A stretch of 26,254 bases of DNA from a virus. Within the stretch, counting starts at the first letter, position 1. Every line of letters begins with the position of its first letter. Under the pieces are notes generated by a model that saw only the letters and a program-made list of their open reading frames with translations, did not search any database and was not told where the DNA came from. Location: the IMG/VR virus record IMGVR_UViG_3300025769_000713, positions 1 to 26,254 of that record; one strand, 5' to 3'. Below are positions 14,349 through 19,308 of the stretch, in pieces. The position numbers were made by a program, and so were the translations under genes.

Positions 14349-14390
14349 TCAGCCGGTTTGTCGCCGTTTAGTGTCGCCCTGTTTGTCGTA
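14341..14390. repeat. Two tandem 25-bp iteron-like repeats
   Basis: 14341-14365 and 14366-14390 are direct, head-to-tail copies identical at 20 of 25 positions. Each has GTTTAGTGTC at its start and GTTTGTCG near its end, so each copy carries one GTGTC and one TTGTC on the plus strand. They cover the 3' end of the 68-aa gene and the adjoining gap. Their form suggests protein binding at the DNA level. Confidence 0.55.
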
Positions 14391-14555
14391 GCTAATAAGG
14401 CCAGCCAAATATCCCCGCTGAAAATCGTTGTCCGCCGGGTCGAAGTGAAAAGACACGATAGCAGATTGAATGCAAAAGATATCCCCGGTCGAGATGTCCT
14501 GCCGGGACGCTCGGAAGCCAGACAGATATTCTTTTGAAACTATAGTGTCGTTCAT
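14349..14555 (-). CDS. 68-aa hypothetical protein
   Basis: Small protein (MNDTIVSKEYLSGFRASRQ...). The start at 14555 has AAGAGG 8 nt upstream and lies 11 nt beyond the GP88-like stop, so the two are probably cotranscribed. The 'SGFRASRQD' followed by 'FQRGYLAGLISY' pattern resembles small phage proteins of the 'F..G..AA... F..GY..GL' type, but I cannot assign a function. The last codons are formed by the tandem repeats at 14341-14390, so the C-terminal tail may simply be repeat DNA read through. Confidence 0.6.
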   Translation of the reverse strand: MNDTIVSKEYLSGFRASRQDISTGDIFCIQSAIVSFHFDPADNDFQRGYLAGLISYDKQGDTKRRQTG

Positions 14556-14566
14556 TTTGCCGCCTC

Positions 14567-15256
14567 TTAATGTGTCGCAAACAAAACGCGCCGGTCGGGT
14601 GCGGACCAACACAACGCACAAGTGGCGCACGATTTAGTGTCGCCTGTCTGTTCAGGACAGACAAAGGAAACACCGGACACTGGTTTTTCAAGTTCAAGGC
14701 TGTTGGCCGAAAAAACATTCAGTGCATCGTTACTGTGACGGATGGAAAAGCGTTCCCCGTGTTTTTGTTGGGTAAGGTTTATCATCAGCCCGATGCCCTG
14801 ATGGGCTTTGTGGGCAGTGTATCCCCAAGCGGCCAGATTTTCGTGACGCACTAAAAGGTCGTCCCACAATTTCACATAAGGCACAGAATAGAAATCGCCC
14901 AAAACGTGCAAGCGGACGATGACGCCGCGATAGGTCGCGCATAGTTCTTTTATCTCTTCTTTTATGCGGGCTTCAAGGTCCGGGCCATGCTCCAGCCGAT
15001 GAGCGAATGCCATATTGTTTCCGAAACAATCGTCCCAGTGGAAACAGTCACGCGGACAGGTCGCCCGCTCTTCTAGTGTCAACGTGTGGATAACGTAACC
15101 TTTGAAACGTCCCTTTTGGATGGTCGGAAGCTTGCCGCCATCAAAAAGCTTTTTATTGGTTACACGTTTAATAGCCCAGTGCGGATAGTCAGCGATTGAC
15201 CGGCGGGCTTTCGGATACATGGTCCGGGCTGGTTTATTTACGTCAGCTTTTTTCAT
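14567..15256 (-). CDS. Cysteine-rich phage/plasmid protein, GP88-like
   Basis: A 229-aa protein with an arrangement I associate with the GP88-type phage and plasmid proteins, function unknown. An early 'CPRDCFHWDDCFGNNM' (about 67-82) holds three Cys. A central 'VRLHVLGDFYSVPYVKLW' (about 113-130) follows, then 'GYTAHKAHQ'. The C-terminal 'CPEQTGDTKSCATCALCW' (about 200-217) holds four Cys. The regular cysteines suggest zinc or Fe-S binding, possibly an enzyme. The ATG at 15256 has GGAGAAAAC upstream. The gene is followed closely by the 68-aa gene. Family name is tentative; the protein is clearly real. Confidence 0.7.
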   Translation of the reverse strand: MKKADVNKPARTMYPKARRSIADYPHWAIKRVTNKKLFDGGKLPTIQKGRFKGYVIHTLTLEERATCPRDCFHWDDCFGNNMAFAHRLEHGPDLEARIKEEIKELCATYRGVIVRLHVLGDFYSVPYVKLWDDLLVRHENLAAWGYTAHKAHQGIGLMINLTQQKHGERFSIRHSNDALNVFSANSLELEKPVSGVSFVCPEQTGDTKSCATCALCWSAPDRRVLFATH

Positions 15257-15284
15257 GTCGTGTTTTCTCCAAAACAGTGAGCCG

Positions 15285-15488
15285 TCACGTTACTGGATAA
15301 TAACCGCCCCGGTCAATAGGCTTTATTTTCCCTGCCTGTTCTTTTAGCCAACAGGACGGACACCGCAACGCCCCGCCCTCGTCGGTCATGGCTGGCTCCT
15401 TGCACCTATCACAAAGATAGTCATGCGATAGTGTCGTGCGTTTGTCATTTGTCTTGTGTCGAAGCTTTGTCAAAATTTTGGCTCCCAC
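15285..15488 (-). CDS. 67-aa zinc-ribbon protein
   Basis: The C-terminal half has 'CDRCKEP' and 'LRCPSCW', two CxxC pairs about 16 residues apart, a small zinc ribbon. The preceding 25 residues are basic. I choose GTG at 15488, which has GGA about 6 nt upstream and gives a 19-nt overlap with the previous stop. A longer frame to a TTG at 15566 would overlap by 97 nt and add residues coded by the TTTGTC repeat cluster. It lies 28 bp upstream of the GP88-like gene. A nucleic-acid or protein contact role is likely but not shown. Confidence 0.6.
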   Translation of the reverse strand: MGAKILTKLRHKTNDKRTTLSHDYLCDRCKEPAMTDEGGALRCPSCWLKEQAGKIKPIDRGGYYPVT

Positions 15489-15607
15489 AGAATTCCATTG
15501 TGTAACAGATTTGTCAGATGCCGCGCTAGATTGCGTTGTGCATTTGTCACTGGTTTGTCGTGCCAATCTGCGTCATCGATTTGTCGTCTTAGTGTCGCCA
15601 ATTTGTC
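15429..15607. repeat. One-sided cluster of TTTGTC and AGTGTCG motifs
   Basis: TTTGTC occurs eight times on the plus strand (15441, 15448, 15466, 15510, 15543, 15554, 15580, 15602). GTGTCG occurs three times more (in 15429-15436, 15454-15461, 15589-15599). That makes eleven TGTC in about 180 bp, with no GACA on the same strand. The copies fall in different reading frames of the two overlapping genes on the other strand, so the pattern is at DNA rather than protein level. Related copies occur at 14341-14390, 14543, 14633 and 15996. Confidence 0.65.
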
Positions 15608-15652
15608 AGCTACATTTTCCAGACGCGGATCGTCTTCCGGTTCAGTCAGCAT
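15470..15652 (-). CDS. 60-aa hypothetical protein
   Basis: Small, charged, helical protein (MLTEPEDDPRLENVADKLATL...), not recognised. I choose the ATG at 15652 because it overlaps the upstream stop by 11 nt, a coupling arrangement. In-frame ATGs at 15679 and 15685 are possible. Most of the gene runs through the TTTGTC repeat cluster, yet the product keeps a sensible amphipathic pattern (LRRQIDDADWHDKP, NAQRNLARHLTNLL). Confidence 0.5.
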   Translation of the reverse strand: MLTEPEDDPRLENVADKLATLRRQIDDADWHDKPVTNAQRNLARHLTNLLHNGILWEPKF

Positions 15653-15815
15653 CGAAATCCGGTTCGGGTGGTTCTGCATGATCATACTGCCATTTCAGTT
15701 GGAGTTCGTCGTACAATTCGATCACTGTTTCACCGTGCTTGTCAACGAATTCTTGGCGCGTCATGTACGATGCGTCCTCTTCCATCTCAATTACCCAGTC
15801 CTTGACTTTACCCAT
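15642..15815 (-). CDS. 57-aa acidic hypothetical protein
   Basis: Short gene with a good start: AGGAAGCGGAAGA directly before the ATG at 15815. The product, beginning MGKVKDWVIEMEEDASYMTR, is acidic with 'QEFVDKHGETVIELYDELQ' and a Pro/Asp-rich tail. The N-terminal 'MGKVKDWVIEMEEDA' is of a type seen in small phage proteins of unknown role. It overlaps the upstream gene by 25 nt and the downstream one by 11 nt. Confidence 0.65.
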   Translation of the reverse strand: MGKVKDWVIEMEEDASYMTRQEFVDKHGETVIELYDELQLKWQYDHAEPPEPDFDAD

Positions 15816-15931
15816 TCTTCCGCTTCCTTTCGTGTTTTGAAATCGTAAGACGTACTGCGCTTGCCGACAGGGCCGTCAGAGACTTGCCACTCGCCGTAAG
15901 CGTACACAATTATCCAGTCACTCTTCTTCAC
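15791..15931 (-). CDS. 46-aa hypothetical protein
   Basis: Very short gene starting with GTG at 15931, with AAGGTGG 8 nt upstream, a good ribosome site. The product, (M)KKSDWIIVYAYGEWQVSDG then 'DFKTRKEAEEWVKSRTG', has the compact alternating beta pattern and 'F.T..EAEEWV' ending common in tiny phage proteins. It overlaps neighbours at both ends (14 and 25 nt). Function unknown. Confidence 0.65.
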   Translation of the reverse strand: MKKSDWIIVYAYGEWQVSDGPVGKRSTSYDFKTRKEAEEWVKSRTG

Positions 15932-16256
15932 GTGTCCCCACCTTTCTTTCGTAGTTTTCAACGTCAGCCACAGCTTGATCTATTTGTGTGTATATTTTGT
16001 CAAGGTCGCTGTCTGTCAGTTCGATATCTTCCAAGGCATGTTTCGCCTGTGTAAGAAATGCGCGGATGATTGTGGTCTGCGTCAGCTTGGCACGGTAACG
16101 TTCTCCGCTGCCGTGACACACATCACACTCAATCCAGACCTCTTCAAGGTCACCGCCACGGATGGGATCAGGGACAGCGCGTGTCCCCTCAACCTTTGCG
16201 TGGCCACCACACTTCCAGCACCAACAGCGTTCAACGTGGTTCTCAATCGTCCGCAT
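15918..16256 (-). CDS. 112-aa DnaJ-like zinc-finger protein
   Basis: The N-terminal half has 'CWCWKCGG' (Cys11, 13, 16) and 'CDVCHGSGERY' (Cys44, Cys47), a CxxC...CxxCxGxG layout like one zinc unit of the DnaJ central domain. The C-terminal half is helical ('IIRAFLTQAKHALEDIELTDSDLDKIYTQIDQAVADVENYERK'). A good GGGAG site precedes the ATG at 16256. It overlaps its neighbours by 14 nt on each side. The same CxxCxGxG theme occurs in this phage's DNA polymerase. A chaperone or nucleic-acid role is inference. Confidence 0.7.
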   Translation of the reverse strand: MRTIENHVERCWCWKCGGHAKVEGTRAVPDPIRGGDLEEVWIECDVCHGSGERYRAKLTQTTIIRAFLTQAKHALEDIELTDSDLDKIYTQIDQAVADVENYERKVGTREEE

Positions 16257-16440
16257 CTCTTTCTCCCGGTTTGTGACTTATGTCGTGGTCAACGTGAATC
16301 GTCTTCAACTGGCACAGTCTGCGGGACATGATGTCGTTCACCTTTTCCCACGCTTGTTTTTCTGAACCAGCGTCAACGTCTATCGTTAGCTTGCCTTCGA
16401 ACGGAACGCAAGTAACTTCAATATAGAAGCGTTTAGTCAT
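16243..16440 (-). CDS. 65-aa hypothetical protein
   Basis: Start ATG at 16440 has GGAGGTG 5-6 nt upstream, one of the strongest ribosome sites here. A frame extension to 16452 is less likely. The product, MTKRFYIEVTCVPFEGKLTI and 'DAGSEKQAWEKVNDIMSRR', has a beta-beta-helix look typical of tiny phage proteins. The last residues (HVDHDISHKPGERDADD) are polar. It overlaps the DnaJ-like gene by 14 nt. No family assigned. Confidence 0.68.
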   Translation of the reverse strand: MTKRFYIEVTCVPFEGKLTIDVDAGSEKQAWEKVNDIMSRRLCQLKTIHVDHDISHKPGERDADD

Positions 16441-16442
16441 GC

Positions 16443-16616
16443 TCACCTCCACTGGTATTCGTAGCTGTAATTGTACTCAGCATCCAGCCAATACCATGCA
16501 CTCTCATAGGCGTGATGCCAGTTCGTGTGATAGCCTGTAGCTATGTCATCATCGGCGATACACTTCGCCCAATGATTGAGGCACGGCTCGTGATTGAATG
16601 GCAGTTCCTCAGTCAT
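16443..16616 (-). CDS. 57-aa aromatic-rich protein
   Basis: Short gene with AGAGGTG 8 nt before the ATG at 16616. It fills the space between two other genes exactly: it overlaps the upstream gene by 8 nt and ends 2 nt before the next start. The product, MTEELPFNHEPCLNHWAKC then 'YHTNWHHAYESAWYWLDAEYN', is remarkably rich in Trp, Tyr and His, with two Cys. The His/Cys content could bind metal, but no known motif is clear. Confidence 0.68.
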   Translation of the reverse strand: MTEELPFNHEPCLNHWAKCIADDDIATGYHTNWHHAYESAWYWLDAEYNYSYEYQWR

Positions 16617-16917
16617 CGCTCGGCACCTCTTCCTCGCTGTCTTTCAATCCGAGGTGAGACATAATTTCTTTCTCTTCTACCTTGACTGGGGCACCGTAAT
16701 CAAAATCCCAGAGATACATTTTCTTCACCTCTCTAGTGCCATCCATCCGATACGCCATATCTAGGATAGTAACAGTTATCAGATTATCTTTGAGTGGCTC
16801 GTAGTGACCAGACTTCACATTCTGATCCACAAAATTCTCTACATTTTCTACAGTCTCCAAGCCAAAAGTCATCTCTTCGTCTGCAGTCCCTTGATTTATA
16901 AGTGCGAAATAGGGCAT
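16609..16917 (-). CDS. 102-aa hypothetical protein, first gene of the small-gene operon
   Basis: Acidic protein (MPYFALINQGTADEEMTFG...) with a beta-rich first part, 'LITVTILDMAYRMDG' in the centre and an acidic tail (DSEEEVPSDD). I do not recognise the family. The ATG at 16917 has AGAGGAGA 6-7 nt upstream. It is the first gene after the promoter at 16948-16977 and should be the most highly expressed of the chain. Confidence 0.72.
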   Translation of the reverse strand: MPYFALINQGTADEEMTFGLETVENVENFVDQNVKSGHYEPLKDNLITVTILDMAYRMDGTREVKKMYLWDFDYGAPVKVEEKEIMSHLGLKDSEEEVPSDD

Positions 16918-16947
16918 GTGCCTCTCCTCTCATTACGTTGTTAATTA

Positions 16948-16977
16948 GTCATACAGGTATAGATCATGTCCTGTCAA
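16948..16977 (-). promoter_or_regulatory. Leftward sigma70-type promoter for the small-gene operon
   Basis: Reverse strand: TTGACA (16972-16977), an 18-nt spacer, then TATGAC (16948-16953). It lies directly between the terminator of the oxygenase unit and the first small gene at 16917. The spacer contains ACAGG (16953-16957) and CCTGT (16970-16974), a 22-bp imperfect palindrome with GATC at its centre, an operator candidate overlapping the -35 box. Confidence 0.65.
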
Positions 16978-16980
16978 CAC

Positions 16981-17026
16981 AAAAAAAAAAGAGAGGGACC
17001 GGCTAACCCACAAACCAGTCCCTCTC
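16981..17026 (-). terminator. Strong rho-independent terminator of the oxygenase unit
   Basis: On the reverse strand a perfect 9-bp stem (17018-17026 with 16991-16999, GAGAGGGAC/GTCCCTCTC) with an 18-nt loop is followed by ten T (16981-16990). It lies 78 bp after the oxygenase stop and insulates it from the promoter just downstream. Confidence 0.9.
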
Positions 17027-17104
17027 AAAGTGTTTAGTATCTTTTCAATGCGCCCGGTAGATACAAAACCGGTGGAGAAGGCTTACGACACCACTAGCCC
17101 CGCA

Positions 17105-17647
17105 TTAAGAAAAAAGGAAGTTGATATTGATGTTACACCTCAAAGGCTTGTTACTGGTACTCGAACTACAATGAGGTAAGTCACCTCTAAATATTAAAGC
17201 CCTGTTTGCGACACTCTCTATCTTAGTACCGCAATTAAGTGTTGTGTATCCATCGCAAGTATTTACAGAGTATAGAAGGTTATCGACTAGATACGGATAA
17301 TCTTGGTGCATACCGTTTTGTCTTACTTCTGATGTTCTGGGGAACCAGTTGACTTTAACCCTTAAAAGTGCCTTAAAATCTATCTTAGACAAGAGGGGGG
17401 CGCAGATAATATCGAAGTAATCGCCTACAGGATAAGGCTGACGATACAGTATATTATAAAAATAGCCGGAACCGTTTATATCATCGTCATCAGCGACGGA
17501 ACGACTATAGTACATAGGAACAGCGTTTTGAAGATCATCAAAGTTCATGGTGCCTTCTGCACCGTGCATAAGTCTCTGATAAATATGCTGATGTTCTTCT
17601 TGAGACAAGAAATCATCCACAACCATATAATCTTCTGATTCTAACAC
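17105..17647 (-). CDS. 2-oxoglutarate/Fe(II)-dependent oxygenase
   Basis: A 180-aa enzyme of the 2OG-Fe(II) oxygenase superfamily, which uses 2-oxoglutarate, O2 and Fe(II) to hydroxylate a protein, nucleic acid base or small molecule. The iron triad is visible: 'GMHQDYPY' gives His114 and Asp116, and 'GDLPHCSSS' gives His159. Arg170 in 'KPLRCNININF' fits the 2OG-binding basic residue. 'SVNTCDGYTTLNCGTKIESVANRALIF' between them is typical of phage members. Start is GTG at 17647, with AGGAG 8 nt upstream. It stands alone: more than 100 bp upstream without genes, a strong terminator downstream. The substrate cannot be told from sequence; DNA base, virion protein and host protein are all open. 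Confidence 0.8.
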   Translation of the reverse strand: MLESEDYMVVDDFLSQEEHQHIYQRLMHGAEGTMNFDDLQNAVPMYYSRSVADDDDINGSGYFYNILYRQPYPVGDYFDIICAPLLSKIDFKALLRVKVNWFPRTSEVRQNGMHQDYPYLVDNLLYSVNTCDGYTTLNCGTKIESVANRALIFRGDLPHCSSSTSNKPLRCNININFLFS

Positions 17648-17677
17648 AACACGCTCCTATTTGAAAATCTACCTTAC

Positions 17678-17709
17678 GGGGTGTACCCCTGCCTCACCCC
17701 TCTTCGGGG
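17678..17709. promoter_or_regulatory. Two adjacent GC-rich inverted repeats upstream of the oxygenase
   Basis: GGGGTGTACCCC (17678-17689, 5-bp arms) and CCCCTCTTCGGGG (17697-17709, 4-bp arms) lie 7 bp apart in the leader of the oxygenase gene. Neither has a T-run, so they are not clear terminators. They could be operators or a structured 5' leader controlling this stand-alone gene. Confidence 0.35.
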
Positions 17710-17762
17710 ATAATCAGAGTCAAGACAACGAAAACAGAACTCCAATATCCGCAATGTGATTG

Positions 17763-18053
17763 TCAGGACACCTCGTAAGGTATGCACAGTTTTACTACGG
17801 CCTCCCGATACTGGTCAAGCCATTTTTTGCAGTCGGCTTCACTTTTTCCAATGTAGACCGCTGACCACTTCGGATAATCCACACACTGCTTTGATTTCAC
17901 AGCGTTTCTTTCTGTCTCACCGATCCGCACAGAAGACACTGGGGCTACGACTTCATGTCGATTGTTCTTTGAATGAACGTAAGGCACAAGAACGTTACCC
18001 TTGCGGTCCTTAAACAGCTTCATACGATCTTGGAAAAATTTAATCTTCTTCAT
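17763..18053 (-). CDS. 96-aa basic hypothetical protein
   Basis: Basic protein (MKKIKFFQDRMKLFKDRKGN...) with 'VLVPYVHSKNNRHEVVAPVSSVRIGETERN' and 'PKWSAVYIGKSEADCKKWLDQYREAV'. The second half has a beta-helix look common in small phage proteins. I do not recognise the family. The ATG at 18053 has GAGGA 7 nt upstream and overlaps the ribbon-helix-helix gene by 14 nt. A frame extension to 18086 lacks support; an internal ATG ten codons in is possible. Confidence 0.62.
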   Translation of the reverse strand: MKKIKFFQDRMKLFKDRKGNVLVPYVHSKNNRHEVVAPVSSVRIGETERNAVKSKQCVDYPKWSAVYIGKSEADCKKWLDQYREAVVKLCIPYEVS

Positions 18054-18240
18054 TAACATCCTCGTCAAGAACTTCAAGGTAGACATCGATAGCGTCCCGA
18101 ATCAAATCTGCCACGGCTATCTGTCCACGATTTGTCTTCTGTAATCTTTCTGAGTGAGCCGCCAGTCTGTCGTACTGATCCAGTGTCATCAGAAGATTGT
18201 AGGTTTTGGTTTCTTCAAGAATCTTCGCTGGTCTTGCCAT
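18040..18240 (-). CDS. Ribbon-helix-helix DNA-binding protein
   Basis: A 66-aa protein (MARPAKILEETKTYNLLMTLDQYDRLAAHSERL...) that fits the MetJ/Arc/CopG-type ribbon-helix-helix fold. A short beta strand (KTYNLLMTL) is followed by two helices (DQYDRLAAHSERLQK and VADLIRDAIDVYLEVL) and an acidic tail. Such proteins act as dimeric repressors. AAGGA lies 10 nt before the ATG. It overlaps both neighbours and sits in the leftward unit just beside the early promoter at 18436-18464, so it could control that divergent region. This role is inference. Confidence 0.7.
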   Translation of the reverse strand: MARPAKILEETKTYNLLMTLDQYDRLAAHSERLQKTNRGQIAVADLIRDAIDVYLEVLDEDVNEED

Positions 18241-18358
18241 CTCGGATTTCCTTCTTTAACTGTTTTTCTAGTTTCTTTCTTCGTTTATCGGGTACTACTC
18301 TTTTCCCAAACTTAGGTAACTCTCTAGCTATAGGGTTGATTTTATTTATCTTTTTCAT
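18215..18358 (-). CDS. 47-aa basic conserved-type phage protein
   Basis: Short lysine-rich protein (MKKINKINPIARELPKFGK...) with 'RVVPDKRRKKLEKQLKKE'. The 'NPIARELxxPKFxxRVVxxK' pattern resembles tiny basic proteins found in many alphaproteobacterial phages, role unknown. The ATG at 18358 has AGGGGA about 9 nt upstream; the longer frame upstream runs through the promoter region and is not credible. It overlaps the ribbon-helix-helix gene by 26 nt and is the first gene of the unit. Confidence 0.65.
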   Translation of the reverse strand: MKKINKINPIARELPKFGKRVVPDKRRKKLEKQLKKEIRDGKTSEDS

Positions 18359-18435
18359 AAATAGGTTTCCCCTATAGGTAAGTGTCTCTATTGGCGTACA
18401 CGATTTGTCAAGCTGGGTCAAGCGACATTTTGTGT

Positions 18436-18464
18436 TTGACACGATTTTTATTTGGCCGTATTGT
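18436..18464 (+). promoter_or_regulatory. Rightward promoter of the replication operon
   Basis: TTGACA at 18436-18441, 17-nt spacer, TATTGT at 18459-18464 (four of six matches). Expected start near 18471, giving a leader of about 30 nt before the primase ATG at 18502, which has GGAG 8 nt upstream. It lies in the 143-bp divergent gap between the leftward and rightward genes and is the only good promoter seen for the whole right arm. On the other strand a TTGACA starts near 18412 without a convincing -10 partner. Confidence 0.65.
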
Positions 18465-18501
18465 CGCGTTCTGTCTTTGACAAAGAACATGGAGAAACGA
18501 G

Positions 18502-19308
18502 ATGACCTCATCAAGCTGGCTTCCGGGCCACGTTGAATCTCTTGACATTCCTGCGTGTACCACCGCCCGGTATGATTGTCCAGTCTGCGGCGCAAAGAAT
18601 ACATTCAGTGTAACAGATGATGGCCACCAACGAAAGTGGTACTGCTTTCACGCTGACTGTAACGTAAAAGGTTACACGGGTGTTACTCTGACAAAAGAGT
18701 ACGCCAAGCGGGCATTCAAATCACCGGTCAAAAAAGAGCCTGTGGCACCCGCCACTCCGGCTGAGTTTGTAGTTCCTGATACTTTTGTGTCAGTGGGCCG
18801 CAGTCTCGACGCAGAACTGTATCTTAGAAAATACGGGGCGTATGATGCGTACTTGTCTGGCGCTGTCGATCTGCGCTGGGACTTCAAGCGTGGACGACTG
18901 GTTTTTATTGTAAAGAATAAAGGGAAGATTGTAGATGCGGCAGGGAGACTGATTCATGGAGTTGGACCCAAGTGGTATCGGTACGGTAGTAGCCGACATC
19001 CTTTTCATTGCGGTACACATGATAGTGCCTTTGTTGTGGAAGATTGCGTTTCTGCTTGCGCTGTTCATCCACTGGCGACGGGGGTAGCCTTGTTGGGTAC
19101 AAACCTCCTGCAGGAACACATAGACTTTCTGTCAAAGTTTGAACGAGTCTTTGTGGCTCTTGACAAGGACGCCACTGACAAGGCAATCGATATGGTTCGA
19201 ACACTGAGTACGAAAGTATCTACCAAACTCACTGTTTTACACACCGACTTGAAGAACATGGTAAAGGAAGAACGAGATGACTTCATACGATCCCAACTCA
19301 ATCGATAA
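18502..19308 (+). CDS. DNA primase (zinc-binding and TOPRIM domains)
   Basis: Makes RNA primers for replication. The 268-aa protein has an N-terminal zinc domain, 'YDCPVCGAKNTF' (Cys26, Cys29) and 'KWYCFHADCNVKG' (Cys48, Cys53). A TOPRIM domain follows, with 'VVEDCVSACAV' (Glu180) and 'VFVALDKDATDKA' (Asp220, Asp222). This is the layout of the primase half of T7 gp4, but here it is a separate protein; the helicase follows as its own gene with a 32-nt overlap. It is the first gene of the rightward operon. Confidence 0.9.
   Translation: MTSSSWLPGHVESLDIPACTTARYDCPVCGAKNTFSVTDDGHQRKWYCFHADCNVKGYTGVTLTKEYAKRAFKSPVKKEPVAPATPAEFVVPDTFVSVGRSLDAELYLRKYGAYDAYLSGAVDLRWDFKRGRLVFIVKNKGKIVDAAGRLIHGVGPKWYRYGSSRHPFHCGTHDSAFVVEDCVSACAVHPLATGVALLGTNLLQEHIDFLSKFERVFVALDKDATDKAIDMVRTLSTKVSTKLTVLHTDLKNMVKEERDDFIRSQLNR

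Noticed and set aside
15489-15566. Longer start (TTG 15566) for the zinc-ribbon gene
   Set aside because: It would add a 97-nt overlap and residues coded by the repeat cluster; GTG 15488 fits the operon spacing better.
18359-18395. T7-like RNA polymerase promoter suggested by TATAGGGG on the minus strand
   Set aside because: Upstream bases match the T7 promoter poorly (about 5 of 13), and no single-subunit RNA polymerase gene is in the window.
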